Shown here: positions 1 to 8,237 of the stretch, piece by piece
How the letters are laid out: every line of letters begins with the position of its first letter
How positions within the stretch are numbered: position 1 is the first letter of the stretch
Assembly (NCBI RefSeq): GCF_002116905.1
Contig: NZ_CP015118.1
Location: forward strand, 2,232,001 to 2,296,000
DNA: 64,000 bases
Direction: 5' to 3'
Source of the DNA: Piscinibacter gummiphilus
GTDB taxonomy: Bacteria; Pseudomonadota; Gammaproteobacteria; Burkholderiales; Burkholderiaceae_C
Program-made: the position numbers and the translations under genes
The notes under the pieces: generated by a model
What the model was told of the DNA's origin: nothing
The model's database searches: none
Seen by the model: only the letters and a program-made list of their open reading frames with translations

Positions 1-2
1 CG

Positions 3-329
3 GCGTCGGCCGACGACGAGATCCCGGTGGCGGTGACCCCGCCGCCGGTGGTCGAGCCGGTGGTGGTCGCACCGAAGGCCAACCCGCTGGGGCTCAAACC
101 CCTCGACGGGGCGGCGCTCGCCCGCAAGCGGGGCGGGACCGAAGTGCTGAACGACATGAAGCTCCGCGGTGTCGTGGCCGAGAACTCGGCCACGAACGTC
201 GTGACGGGCGGCAACGTCATCAGCGAAGGCGCGCTCGCAGGTGCCGCGGGGCTGCCCACCGTGATCCAGAACAGTGGCAACAACGTGCTCATCCAGAACG
301 CCACGATCGTCAACGTGCAGATGAAGTAG
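3..329 (+). CDS. Fap-like short repeat protein, C-terminal part (5' end outside window)
   Basis: The reading frame is open from the first bases of the window, so the GTG at 27 is probably internal and the real start lies upstream. The visible part is Pro/Val-rich, then carries a C-terminal segment rich in Asn, Val and Ile with the motifs TVIQNSGNNVLIQN and ATIVNVQ. A similar segment (GTVIQN...QHVTVVNAT) ends the protein at 1033-2433. The stop TAG directly abuts the ATG of the C39 peptidase gene, so the two are co-transcribed. Short Asn/Gln-rich proteins next to a FapD-like peptidase are typical of functional-amyloid (Fap) loci, which suggests an exported amyloid-type subunit or accessory. The family assignment is inference from motif and context. 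Confidence 0.6.
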   Translation, partial: ASADDEIPVAVTPPPVVEPVVVAPKANPLGLKPLDGAALARKRGGTEVLNDMKLRGVVAENSATNVVTGGNVISEGALAGAAGLPTVIQNSGNNVLIQNATIVNVQMK

Positions 330-1019
330 ATGAACGACATGAAGCCCGCACGATTCATGCTGGCCTGTGGCCTCCTGGCGGCCCTGTGGGGAGGGCCCGC
401 GCGGGGAGGTTCCGTCGAAGTCGACGGGGTCTTCTCCGTGCCCACGGTCAGCATGAAGGAAGGGCGTTACCTCGCGACGGAACGTCAGCAGTTCGATTTC
501 AGCTGCGGTTCCGCCGCGCTTTCCACGCTCCTGACCCACCACTACGGCTTCCCGGTGGGCGAGCAGGCCGTCTTCGAGGCCATGTACCAGGCCGGTGACC
601 AGCAGAAGATCCAGCACGAGGGCTTCTCGCTGCTCGACATGAAGCGTTTCCTCGAGGCCCGCGGCTTCGAGGCGGACGGATTCGAGGCGCCGCTCGAGAA
701 GCTCGTGTCCGCGCGCATCCCCGCGATCGCGCTCATCAACGAGAACGGCTACAACCATTTCGTCGTGATCAAGGGCCTGCGCGACGGTCGCGTGCTCTTC
801 GGCGACCCGGCCGGCGGCACGCGTGCGCTGCCCCAGGCCGTGTTCGAGAGCCGCTGGCTGAACCAGATCCTCTTCGTGATCACGAACCAGCAGGACCGAG
901 CGTCCTTCAACCTCGCGACCGACTGGCGGGTGGTGCCCCGCTCGCCGCTGACCGAGGGCATCAACCGGGACGGCCTCGGCGGCATCACGATGCCGCGGCT
1001 CGGGCCGTCCGACTTCTGA
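330..1019 (+). CDS. FapD-like C39 family cysteine peptidase, exported
   Basis: This 229-residue protein begins with a signal-peptide-like stretch (about residues 8-27) and carries a papain-like C39 fold. The Gln and Cys of the active site are seen in QQFDFSCGSAAL (about 53-64), the His in YNHFVVIKG and the Asp in FGDPAGG. There is no ABC transporter domain, so it is a stand-alone periplasmic C39 peptidase, as FapD is in the Pseudomonas Fap system. In that system the peptidase is needed for export of the amyloid subunits through the FapF pore. The ATG follows the upstream stop codon directly, and the next gene starts 14 bases downstream. An in-frame ATG at 339 is an alternative start. The peptidase call is firm; the Fap link rests on context. 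Confidence 0.8.
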   Translation: MNDMKPARFMLACGLLAALWGGPARGGSVEVDGVFSVPTVSMKEGRYLATERQQFDFSCGSAALSTLLTHHYGFPVGEQAVFEAMYQAGDQQKIQHEGFSLLDMKRFLEARGFEADGFEAPLEKLVSARIPAIALINENGYNHFVVIKGLRDGRVLFGDPAGGTRALPQAVFESRWLNQILFVITNQQDRASFNLATDWRVVPRSPLTEGINRDGLGGITMPRLGPSDF

Positions 1020-1032
1020 AACGGGTACGCCC

Positions 1033-2433
1033 ATGACACCCCGTCCCACCCGGCTCGCCCTGCTGATCTCGCTGATGGGCATCGGCCTGTCGGCCACCGG
1101 TCCGGCCTGGGCCGACGCGGAGTCCGACCGCGCCGAGGCGCGCGACGTCGAACGCGTGATGCGGGTGCTGGGCCTCGACACCGGGGTCGCGGTCGCGGAG
1201 CCCGTGCCGGCGCCGAAGGCTCGCCGCGTGCAGGAACCGGTCGCCGAGGCCAGGCTCGTCGTCGTGGCGGCCACGCGCCCCGCCAGGTCCGCGCCGCGGC
1301 GCGGGGCGCGCGAGGCGTCGCAGCCCGTCCGGCCCGCATCGATCGAAACGAGGAGGGTGGAGGAGACAAGCCGCCCGGACCTGCCCGAGGCGATGCCGCC
1401 GGCCGAACCGGAGGCTCCCGCCCACCCGGTCGACCTGGCCCTCGCGGCCACGCCCACGACGCGTCCCGTCGACGAGGACCCCGATTCGCCCCCGACACCG
1501 GTCGCCTGGACGCTGGACGCGCTGCCACCGCCCGAACCTCCAGTGGCCGACGAGGCCGCGGGTGAGCCCGTGGCGGAGCTGGCCGATGGCATCGATGCCT
1601 ACGAGGCGCTGATCCAGAAGCTCGCGGCTGGCGACGATCCGGTCACCTCGGTCGCGCAGGCCGAGCGTGTGATGCGCCACCTCGCGGGCGTGCGCGCCGA
1701 GGGCGTGACGCTGGCGGAGGTGCCCCTGGTGGACGTGCCGGTGCTCCACGACGCCGTCGAGCCGGAGGACCTGGTGGTGCCGGCCGCGCGCCTGAGTCCG
1801 CGGGCCGAGTACGTGCAGGCGCGGCTCGCGGCGCTGGCGGGTGCGGAGGCCGACGCCGTGTTCGCGGCACCCGCCGACCGCGTGCTGGGCGACCTGGCCG
1901 CGATGATGGGACGGGTGGAGGACGAGGAGGCCGACGTGGCCGTGGCGGCCGCGGCGCCCGAACCCCGGCCGTCGGAGCGGGTGCTGGAGGACCTGGCCCG
2001 CGTGCGCGGCGCGCCGTGGGACGGCGAGGCCCTCGCGATGGACAAGGCGCGGCTCGACACGATGCGCGGCGGCTTCACGACCGGCGAGGGCCTCAAGCTC
2101 TCGTTCGGCATCGAGCGCGCCGTCTACATCAACGGCAACCTCGTCACGACCACGAGCCTGAACGTCTCCGACCTCGGCGCCGCGACGGCCGGCCGCGCGT
2201 CGGCCACGGTGAACGGCTCGCTCGCGCTCGTGCAGAGCGGCCAGGGCAACACCTTCCTGCCGGGCGTGGTGTCGTCGACGGCGGTGGGCACCGTGATCCA
2301 GAACACCCTCGACAACCAGAAGATCCAGCACGTGACCGTGGTCAACGCGACGGTCAACAGCATGCAGGTGCTGCGGGCGATGAACCTGCAGCATGCGGTG
2401 CGCACGGCGATCACGGATTCGATCCGGCGGTAG
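1033..2433 (+). CDS. Exported Ala/Pro/Glu-rich protein with Fap-like C-terminal repeat segment (FapE-like)
   Basis: The product has 466 residues, with a signal peptide ending near ADA (about residue 28). A long low-complexity Ala/Pro/Glu/Val-rich middle part (about 30-340) looks unstructured. The conserved C-terminal part (about 355-466) contains GIERAVYINGNLVTTTSLN, then GTVIQNTLDNQKIQ and VTVVNATVN, resembling the end of the protein at 3-329. In Fap loci a secreted accessory protein (FapE) shares C-terminal features with the amyloid subunit, and this gene lies where such a protein would be expected, behind the C39 peptidase. I infer a secreted amyloid-associated protein. The middle region is strongly GC-biased and poorly conserved in character, so only the C-terminal part supports the call. 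Confidence 0.6.
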   Translation: MTPRPTRLALLISLMGIGLSATGPAWADAESDRAEARDVERVMRVLGLDTGVAVAEPVPAPKARRVQEPVAEARLVVVAATRPARSAPRRGAREASQPVRPASIETRRVEETSRPDLPEAMPPAEPEAPAHPVDLALAATPTTRPVDEDPDSPPTPVAWTLDALPPPEPPVADEAAGEPVAELADGIDAYEALIQKLAAGDDPVTSVAQAERVMRHLAGVRAEGVTLAEVPLVDVPVLHDAVEPEDLVVPAARLSPRAEYVQARLAALAGAEADAVFAAPADRVLGDLAAMMGRVEDEEADVAVAAAAPEPRPSERVLEDLARVRGAPWDGEALAMDKARLDTMRGGFTTGEGLKLSFGIERAVYINGNLVTTTSLNVSDLGAATAGRASATVNGSLALVQSGQGNTFLPGVVSSTAVGTVIQNTLDNQKIQHVTVVNATVNSMQVLRAMNLQHAVRTAITDSIRR

Positions 2434-2439
2434 CCCCCG

Positions 2440-2519
2440 GTCACCCCGGCGGATGCCGGGGCCCACCGTGGCCGGAGCGCGCCTCGACGCCGGTGGGTCC
2501 CGGCTTTCGCCGGGATGAC
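2440..2519. repeat. REP-type palindrome between convergent genes
   Basis: Two 29-base arms (2440-2468 and 2491-2519) are imperfect inverted copies: the left begins GTCACCCCGGCGG and the right ends CGCCGGGATGAC. The same half-unit recurs at 48529, 48588, 49014-49046 and 49157-49209. The palindrome fills the gap between two convergent genes, so it may also act as a transcription terminator in both directions. It has no T-run, so a Rho-independent role is uncertain. Confidence 0.75.
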
Positions 2520-2532
2520 GTCGCTTCGCTCC

Positions 2533-3639
2533 TCAGAACGTGAACGGAATGCGCAGGGTGAGCGTCACGCTCGGCGTGTCCGCCGTCAGCCCCGCCCCCA
2601 CCGACAGGTTCAGCGACTGCTTGTCGCTCATGCGGTACGAGTAGCCCAGCAGCAGCGTGGCGAGCTGGATGCGCACGCTGCCGGGTGGGACGGCGCCGTT
2701 GACCTTGGTGACCTCGACGATGTTGTGCTCGTAGCCGATGCTGAACGACGACTTCTCGTTGAGCGCCATGCCCATGCCGAAGTTCAGGCCGAAGACGCCG
2801 CCCGGGGTCACCGTGCCGATGTTGGTCGCCGATCCGTTGGTGAGGGCGACCACGTCGTCGCGTTCGAAGCTGTAGAGGTAGCTCAGGGTGCCGAACAGCA
2901 CCGCGGGGTCCGACGGGAACAGCACGGTGAGCGCCGGCTGCAGGCCGTAGAAGCCGGAGCCCGTGGGCAGCTCGTTCTGGATGCCGCCTCGGAAGCCCGG
3001 CGTGGTGGTCGTGGTGTCGACCTCGAACGGGTCCTTGCCGGTGCGCGCCTTGAAGCGCAGGCTGCCGACGAAGAAGGGTTTGTCGAGCCCGCCGTCGTTC
3101 AGCTGGTACCGCAGGATGGCCTCGATGTCGCCGATGTCGTGGGCCTTCGCGTTGAAGGCGGTGGACTCCGGCGAGCCGGCCTGAAGTTCGCGCCCGACGC
3201 TGTCGTCGCTGCGCAGCACGTAGGGCAGGCGGAACTCGACCTCGGCGCGGTTCGTGAGGCCGTAGCGGCCGGTGAGGGTGGTGGTCAGGCTCGTGCGCTT
3301 GACCTCGCGCACGTCGATCACGCCGATCACGATGGCCGGGATGATCGTGTAGCCGATCAGGGCCACGCGGTTGCTCGTCGAGTAGGCGTACTGGAACGAG
3401 GGCTCGAAGACGAATGCGCCTTTCGGGGTCAGCACGCCGGGGCCTTCGAAGATCGGCGCCACCTCCAGGGGCTTGGCCTCGGGCGCCTTGCCCACGGGCT
3501 CGGGCGCCGCGGGGCGGGGAGTGGGTTCGGCGTTCGGTGCGGAGGCACCGGCCTGGGCGAACGCCCCGGCCATGCCGCCGGCACAGGCGGCCGCGCACAG
3601 GGCACGGCGTGCCGTCCGCTGCAGTCGATTCGGGTTCAT
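2533..3639 (-). CDS. Outer-membrane beta-barrel, FapF-like / phenol-degradation MetA-type transporter family
   Basis: The start is the ATG at 3639, preceded at good spacing by GAGGAGG; the frame extends to a TTG at 3657 that would destroy this ribosome site. The 368-residue product has a signal peptide, a Pro/Ala-rich linker (about 30-65), then alternating amphipathic strands with GRYGLTNRAEVEFRLPY, and it ends in Phe (RIPFTF) as outer-membrane barrels do. The family is usually annotated 'transporter' (MetA-like). Beside a FapD-like peptidase and amyloid-like proteins it is the natural candidate for the FapF-type export pore. It faces the other three genes and is transcribed separately. Barrel prediction is firm, the Fap role is inferred. 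Confidence 0.7.
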   Translation of the reverse strand: MNPNRLQRTARRALCAAACAGGMAGAFAQAGASAPNAEPTPRPAAPEPVGKAPEAKPLEVAPIFEGPGVLTPKGAFVFEPSFQYAYSTSNRVALIGYTIIPAIVIGVIDVREVKRTSLTTTLTGRYGLTNRAEVEFRLPYVLRSDDSVGRELQAGSPESTAFNAKAHDIGDIEAILRYQLNDGGLDKPFFVGSLRFKARTGKDPFEVDTTTTTPGFRGGIQNELPTGSGFYGLQPALTVLFPSDPAVLFGTLSYLYSFERDDVVALTNGSATNIGTVTPGGVFGLNFGMGMALNEKSSFSIGYEHNIVEVTKVNGAVPPGSVRIQLATLLLGYSYRMSDKQSLNLSVGAGLTADTPSVTLTLRIPFTF

Positions 3640-3715
3640 CGGAAGGATCCTCCTCAAAGGTGACGACGGAGAGGACGTGGGGCGCGACGTCCGGCGCGCT
3701 TTTTCTTGCGTCGGG

Positions 3716-4792
3716 TCAGGGGCCGCGGCACAGGCCCAGCACCCGCTCGGTCTGCCCGCAGGCGCCCGGCTTCGCGGCCGCCGGGGGCGGCGTGGCGGGG
3801 GTGGCCGGTGCCGCCGGCGCGCAGTTGCGCAGCACCCGCTCGACGGGGGCGTAGTAGAGCCAGCCCGTGCCGAGGCTCGCGGGGAGTGTCAGGTCGACGT
3901 CGCGCCACTTCGGGTGGCCTTCGGTCTGCAGCACGCCGAAGTTCTGGCACAGCGCGCGCGCGAACTTCGTCAGGTGCTCGATGGTGGGCTTGTACGTGTA
4001 GTCGTAGGTCACGAGGAAGGCCTTGACGGCGAGCCCCGGCACGTCGTTCTCGAGCCAGTTCGGATAGCTGGCCGAACGGATCGTGGCGGCCACGTAGGTG
4101 CGCAGCGCGGCGCGCGTGGCGGGGTGGGCGGGGTCCACCTTCAGCAGCTTCACCAGCTGGCGGGCCTCGGGCTTCATCTCGGCCAGCAGGCGCGCCGGCT
4201 GGCCCGCGACGATCGCGACCACGTCGACGCTCTTGTCGGTGGCGAGCTTCACGAGCGCCTCCTCGTTCGTCATGAAGCGCGCGTCGCCTTCGGCCATCGG
4301 CTCGCCGTACATCAGGCGGTAGATGGTGGTGGCGCTCATCGCCGTGCCGCTGCCGAGCGGGCCGACGTTGATGCGGCTGCCCTTGATCTCGTGCACGTAT
4401 TGCATCGGCGAGTCGGCCCGCACGATGAAGTAGATCTCCTCGTTGTAGAGCGGCACGATGACCCGAAGCGGGCGGATCAGGCGGCCGGCCTCGGCGTTGC
4501 CCTCGGCCGCGTGGTCGAGAAAGGCCTGGTACACGTCGGACTGCACGATGGCGAACTTCACGCCCGTGTCGTAGCGCAGGCGGTTCACGTTGTCGGCCGA
4601 CCCCTTCGATGGCAGCACCTGCAGCGCGATGTCGGCGTCGGGCGCGACGAAACGGGCGAGATCGTTGCCGATCTGGATGTAGGTGCCGCGCTCGGAGGCC
4701 GTGACGATCTTGTAGTCGACGGCGGCGTGCGTGGCCGGGCAAAGGGCGAAGGCGGCTGCGGCGCATGCGGCAGCCAGGATCCGTGGGACCAT
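3716..4792 (-). CDS. TAXI family TRAP-transporter solute receptor
   Basis: The start is the ATG at 4792 (MVPRIL), which follows AGGAG at 8 bases and opens a signal peptide ending ATHA. The mature protein matches the TAXI family: an early YKIVTASERGTYIQIGNDLA segment, then SADNVNRLR, FAIVQSDV and INVGPLGSGT. The C-terminus has a Pro/Ala-rich linker and a Cys-containing tail (NCAP...PGACGQ...LGLC), which is longer than usual. No TRAP permease (DctQM) gene is in the window, so the receptor is an orphan here; it may work with a distant permease or in sensing. The 237-base gap to the next, divergent gene holds no gene I can see. Confidence 0.82.
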   Translation of the reverse strand: MVPRILAAACAAAAFALCPATHAAVDYKIVTASERGTYIQIGNDLARFVAPDADIALQVLPSKGSADNVNRLRYDTGVKFAIVQSDVYQAFLDHAAEGNAEAGRLIRPLRVIVPLYNEEIYFIVRADSPMQYVHEIKGSRINVGPLGSGTAMSATTIYRLMYGEPMAEGDARFMTNEEALVKLATDKSVDVVAIVAGQPARLLAEMKPEARQLVKLLKVDPAHPATRAALRTYVAATIRSASYPNWLENDVPGLAVKAFLVTYDYTYKPTIEHLTKFARALCQNFGVLQTEGHPKWRDVDLTLPASLGTGWLYYAPVERVLRNCAPAAPATPATPPPAAAKPGACGQTERVLGLCRGP

Positions 4793-5029
4793 GGCGATTC
4801 TCCTCAGCGTGGCCCGTTCGTGCCGGGCACTCGCTCCCCTGTTCTCGGAGATGCGCGCGGCCCCGGGCCGGTACGGCAGGCGGGGAGCAGCGAGCCTGCA
4901 GCTTACGCCCGGCATCGCGCCAATGGAGTGCCCTGACCAGGGGGGTCGAGGGGACTTCATCAAACAGGGGGAGCACTTGCAGAATTCCCGCACCGGCCGA
5001 TCGGGCCGGGGTTTCAAGGAGGACCTCCC

Positions 5030-5308
5030 ATGGCATCCCGAACCCTTCGTGCCGGCGCGCTGGCGCTGCTCGGCGCCGCCGTGTCCCTCGTGGCTGTGTT
5101 CGTCGCCTCCGGCGGCGCCGCACCGGCCGCCGCGCAGGCCGCGTTGCCGGCCGCGCCCGTGTCGCTGGTCGCGCCGCCGGCCTGCACCTGCTCCGAGCCC
5201 GTCAACGTCGCAGGCAACCAGATGCAGAACTGCACCTGCGGCGCGCTGCAGTGTGTCGTGGTGGGCAAGAACGCGGCCGCGGCACCGGCGCTGACCTGCC
5301 TGAAGTGA
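5030..5308 (+). CDS. Small exported cysteine-rich protein, unknown function
   Basis: The 92-residue product follows a strong ribosome site (AAGGAGG, 5017-5023). The first 35 or so residues form a signal peptide or membrane anchor ending in an Ala-rich AAAQA. The mature part is short and holds six cysteines as two CTC triplets plus two single Cys (CTCSEP, NCTCGALQCV, LTCLK). The spacing suggests disulfides or metal binding in the periplasm. I do not recognise the family. It is divergent from the TAXI receptor and precedes the LuxR-type regulator by 160 bases. Confidence 0.6.
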   Translation: MASRTLRAGALALLGAAVSLVAVFVASGGAAPAAAQAALPAAPVSLVAPPACTCSEPVNVAGNQMQNCTCGALQCVVVGKNAAAAPALTCLK

Positions 5309-5350
5309 ACCGATCCCGTCAAGCCTTCGGGCGATTGCACCAAAGGGCAG

Positions 5351-5379
5351 TTGGAGAAGCCAGGGGCGCGGCCTAACAT
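5351..5379 (+). promoter_or_regulatory. Probable sigma-70 promoter of the LuxR-type regulator
   Basis: TTGGAG (5351-5356) and TAACAT (5374-5379) are separated by 17 bases, giving a start point near 5386. The predicted leader of about 80 bases contains an inverted repeat, GTGCGGG (5395-5401) and CCCGCAC (5409-5415) with a 7-base loop, which could be a leader hairpin or an operator. It lacks the palindrome seen before the downstream units. Confidence 0.45.
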
Positions 5380-5468
5380 CGTTTCTGTACGCTGGTGCGG
5401 GGAGTCAGCCCGCACACGCGCACGGGGTACACCGCCGATGGGAGTCGGCAGGCGATGCGGGAGGGGCC

Positions 5469-8117
5469 GTGGCTGCAACGGACGAACGATCAGGAGAAGA
5501 CCTGCTGCTGAAGGTGACACCGCCGCGCGTGCCGCGGCACCTGTTGTCGCGCACCCGGTTGCGGTCCGACACGGATGTGTGCCGTGGCCCGGGCGTCTTC
5601 GTCGTGCGTGCGCCGGCCGGGTTCGGCAAGACGTCGCTGCTCGCGCAATGGCGCCTCGAGCAGGTCGCCAACGGCCGTGCGGTCGCTTGGCTGTCGGCCG
5701 AAGCCGAGGACGGCCCCGAGCGCCTGGTGCGCGCGCTGACCCTGTCGGTGCGCCAGGCCACCGCGCGCCCCGCTTTCGGACAATCGCTCGCCGCCCGTGA
5801 CGGCTCGCCCCACGACCACGGCATCGCCATGTGGCTCGCCGAACTGGCGCAGGCCGCGGTGCCGGTGACGCTCAGCATCGACCAGGCCGACCACCTGCCG
5901 CCCGCCTCGCAGGCGCTGCTGGCGCAGATCGTTCGCCATGCCCCGCCCAACCTGCAGGTCGTGCTCGCCACGCGCGGCCCGATCGGTTTCCCCGTCGACG
6001 ACCTCGTCGACTACGGCCGCTGCACCGTGGTGGGGGCGGGCCTGCTGCGCTTCCGTCTCGACGAGACGCTCGAACTGCTGCGCCGCAGCTTCGGCGACGG
6101 GGTCGACAACGACCTCGGCGCGCGGGTGCAGGAATTCACCGAGGGCTGGCCGCTCGGCCTGCAGCTCGTGCTGTCGCTGCAGCAGGATGGGGAGGGGCTG
6201 GCAGCGCTGGCCGCCACCGCACGGGCACCCGGCGGCGAACTCCGCCGTCACCTCGCCGGGCTGCTGCTCGGGGCGGTCGCCGACGACGACACGGCGTTCC
6301 TCGGCCGCATGGCGTGCCTCGAGCGCCTGCATCCGGACCTGTGCCGCGCCGTCGACGGACGTGACTGCGCCGCGGTGCGCCTCGCGCGCCTGGGCCTCGA
6401 GACACCGGCGGTGGTGCGGTCCGAGCACGGCGAGTGGTCGCGCCTGCACACGGTGGCCCGCGACGCGTTGCGCGTGCGCTTCACCGCGCTGCCCGAGACC
6501 GAACGCGCCGAGGTGCATGCGCGCGCCGCCGCCTGGTACGAACGTCAGGGGCTGCTGGAAGACGCGGCGGAACACGCCCTCGCAGCCGGCCAGCCGCAGT
6601 CCGCCTACGACCTGATCGACCGGTGCCTCTACGACGCGGTGGTGCACCAGGGGCGCCACGCCGAAGCCCTCGAATGGCTCGACCGCCTGCCTCGCGTCGA
6701 ACTGCAGCGGCGCCCGCGCCTGATGCTCGCGATGGCCTGGTCGCTGGCGGGCAGCGAGCGCCACACCGAGGCCGCGGCGCTGGTGGGCCGCCTCGTGGCG
6801 GACGCCGGCGAGGACGACCACGCGCTTCGCTGCGAATGCGCGATGGTGCTGAGCGGCGCGGCGATGTTCGCCGACGAACCCGACCTTTTCTGCACGCTGC
6901 ACGACGCGTGGGAATCAGACCCGCCGCTGCACACGCCCGAATTGCTGCGCCTGCATGCGCACCGCAGCGCCTACCGCGCGCTGCTCGACGGCCAGGCCGC
7001 GCTCGCACGGCTGCGCCTGCAACGGCAGCTGCAGTCGCGCGACGGCGAAGACTTTCAGCAGGGCGACCCGTGGGGCCGTTACCTGATGGGGCTGAGCTAC
7101 CTGTGGGAAGGGCAGCCGCTGCTGGCCGAGAGCCTGCTGCGTCCGGCGCTGGCCGTGGCCGAGGCGGTGTCGGGCCGGCGGGGCCGCCTGCCGAGCCTGC
7201 TCGCCGCGGTGCTGGCCGCGGCCCTGTGGGAACTCGATCGCCCCCGTGAGGCCGCCGAACTGCTGGCGAACCGCCTCGACGTGCTCGAACGCACCGCGCC
7301 CGCCGAAGCACTGCTGCTCGCGTACCGGACCCTCGTGCGCGTGGCCCTGGCCTCCCGTGCGGAACACCGCGCCATCGAACTGCTCGAGTCGATGCAGGCC
7401 GTGGCGCTGGTTCGCCGCATGCCGAGGCTGGAGGTCGCGAGCCTCGCCGAACTCGTGCGCGTGCACGCCCGCGGCTACCGCGCCCAGATGTGCGGCGAGC
7501 TGTGCGAGCGCATCGACGACCTCGCCGCCGAGCAGGCGCAGGCGCGCCCCCGCTGGTGGCGGTTGGTGGCCGGGCAGCCCGAGCAGGCGCATGCCTACGC
7601 GGCCATCGCGTCGCGGGACTGGCGGGTGGCCGCCGAGCGCCTGGCCGTCGCCGACGAGCACGCGCGGCGCATGCGCATGGGCAGCGTGCACATCGAATTG
7701 CTGGGCCTGAGGGCGTTCGTGCTGGACCGTTGCGGCGAACGGTCGCAGACGCTGCTGCGCGAGGCCGTCGAACTCGCCGGGGCCTTCGAGTTGCGCCGCC
7801 TGCTGGCCGACGCCCATCCCGGCCTCGGCGCGCTGATCGCCGGCCTGGGCGAGCTGCCCTTCCAGCCGGTGCCGGTCCCGCCGGCGGTGGCCGCGGGCGG
7901 CGTGCCCGTGTGGTCGGCCCTGACGAACAAGGAGCGCGAGGTGCTGCAACTGCTGTCGCGCAACCTGTCGAACAAGGAGATCGGGCGGGCCCTCCAGTCC
8001 GGCGAGACCACGGTCAAGTGGCACGTGAAGAACCTGTTCGCGAAGCTCGACGTCGGGTCCCGGCGCGAGGTCGTCGTGCGGGCCCGTGCGCTCGGCATGT
8101 TGCCCGCCGTCGACTGA
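5469..8117 (+). CDS. MalT-like LuxR family transcriptional activator (ATP-dependent, large)
   Basis: This 882-residue protein has the layout of MalT/LAL regulators. A P-loop lies at about residues 48-56 (APAGFGKTS), followed by an NTPase region (IDQADHLPPAS as Walker B-like). A long helical repeat (TPR/MalT-type) sensor middle follows, and a C-terminal LuxR helix-turn-helix sits at about 817-877 (LTNKEREVLQLL...KEIG...VKWHVKNLFAKL). Such proteins bind ATP and an inducer, oligomerise and activate promoters. The start is GTG at 5469, with GGGAGGGG just upstream. It lies at the head of an island whose four transcription units share one palindromic promoter motif, so I propose it as their activator. 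The inducer is unknown. Confidence 0.88.
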   Translation: MAATDERSGEDLLLKVTPPRVPRHLLSRTRLRSDTDVCRGPGVFVVRAPAGFGKTSLLAQWRLEQVANGRAVAWLSAEAEDGPERLVRALTLSVRQATARPAFGQSLAARDGSPHDHGIAMWLAELAQAAVPVTLSIDQADHLPPASQALLAQIVRHAPPNLQVVLATRGPIGFPVDDLVDYGRCTVVGAGLLRFRLDETLELLRRSFGDGVDNDLGARVQEFTEGWPLGLQLVLSLQQDGEGLAALAATARAPGGELRRHLAGLLLGAVADDDTAFLGRMACLERLHPDLCRAVDGRDCAAVRLARLGLETPAVVRSEHGEWSRLHTVARDALRVRFTALPETERAEVHARAAAWYERQGLLEDAAEHALAAGQPQSAYDLIDRCLYDAVVHQGRHAEALEWLDRLPRVELQRRPRLMLAMAWSLAGSERHTEAAALVGRLVADAGEDDHALRCECAMVLSGAAMFADEPDLFCTLHDAWESDPPLHTPELLRLHAHRSAYRALLDGQAALARLRLQRQLQSRDGEDFQQGDPWGRYLMGLSYLWEGQPLLAESLLRPALAVAEAVSGRRGRLPSLLAAVLAAALWELDRPREAAELLANRLDVLERTAPAEALLLAYRTLVRVALASRAEHRAIELLESMQAVALVRRMPRLEVASLAELVRVHARGYRAQMCGELCERIDDLAAEQAQARPRWWRLVAGQPEQAHAYAAIASRDWRVAAERLAVADEHARRMRMGSVHIELLGLRAFVLDRCGERSQTLLREAVELAGAFELRRLLADAHPGLGALIAGLGELPFQPVPVPPAVAAGGVPVWSALTNKEREVLQLLSRNLSNKEIGRALQSGETTVKWHVKNLFAKLDVGSRREVVVRARALGMLPAVD

Positions 8118-8139
8118 CCCTCCTCTGCCATTCGGCCTC

Positions 8140-8184
8140 CCCCTGCCGGAAGCAGGGGGCCGGAACGCCCGGGTTTCCTAGGAT
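8140..8184 (+). promoter_or_regulatory. Island promoter motif, copy A (before the acyl-CoA ligase-like gene)
   Basis: The palindrome CCCCTGC-N5-GCAGGGG (8140-8158) is followed after 20 bases by a -10-like TAGGAT (8179-8184). The start codon lies 59 bases after the first base of the hexamer. This is the most divergent of four copies (B at 9520, C at 12834, D at 24079). It could also be read as a hairpin after the regulator gene, but it has no T-run. Confidence 0.5.
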
Positions 8185-8237
8185 TCCAGGAGGTCCGTCG
8201 CCGCACCCACGCGGCCGGAACCCGGGAGGAACACGGA

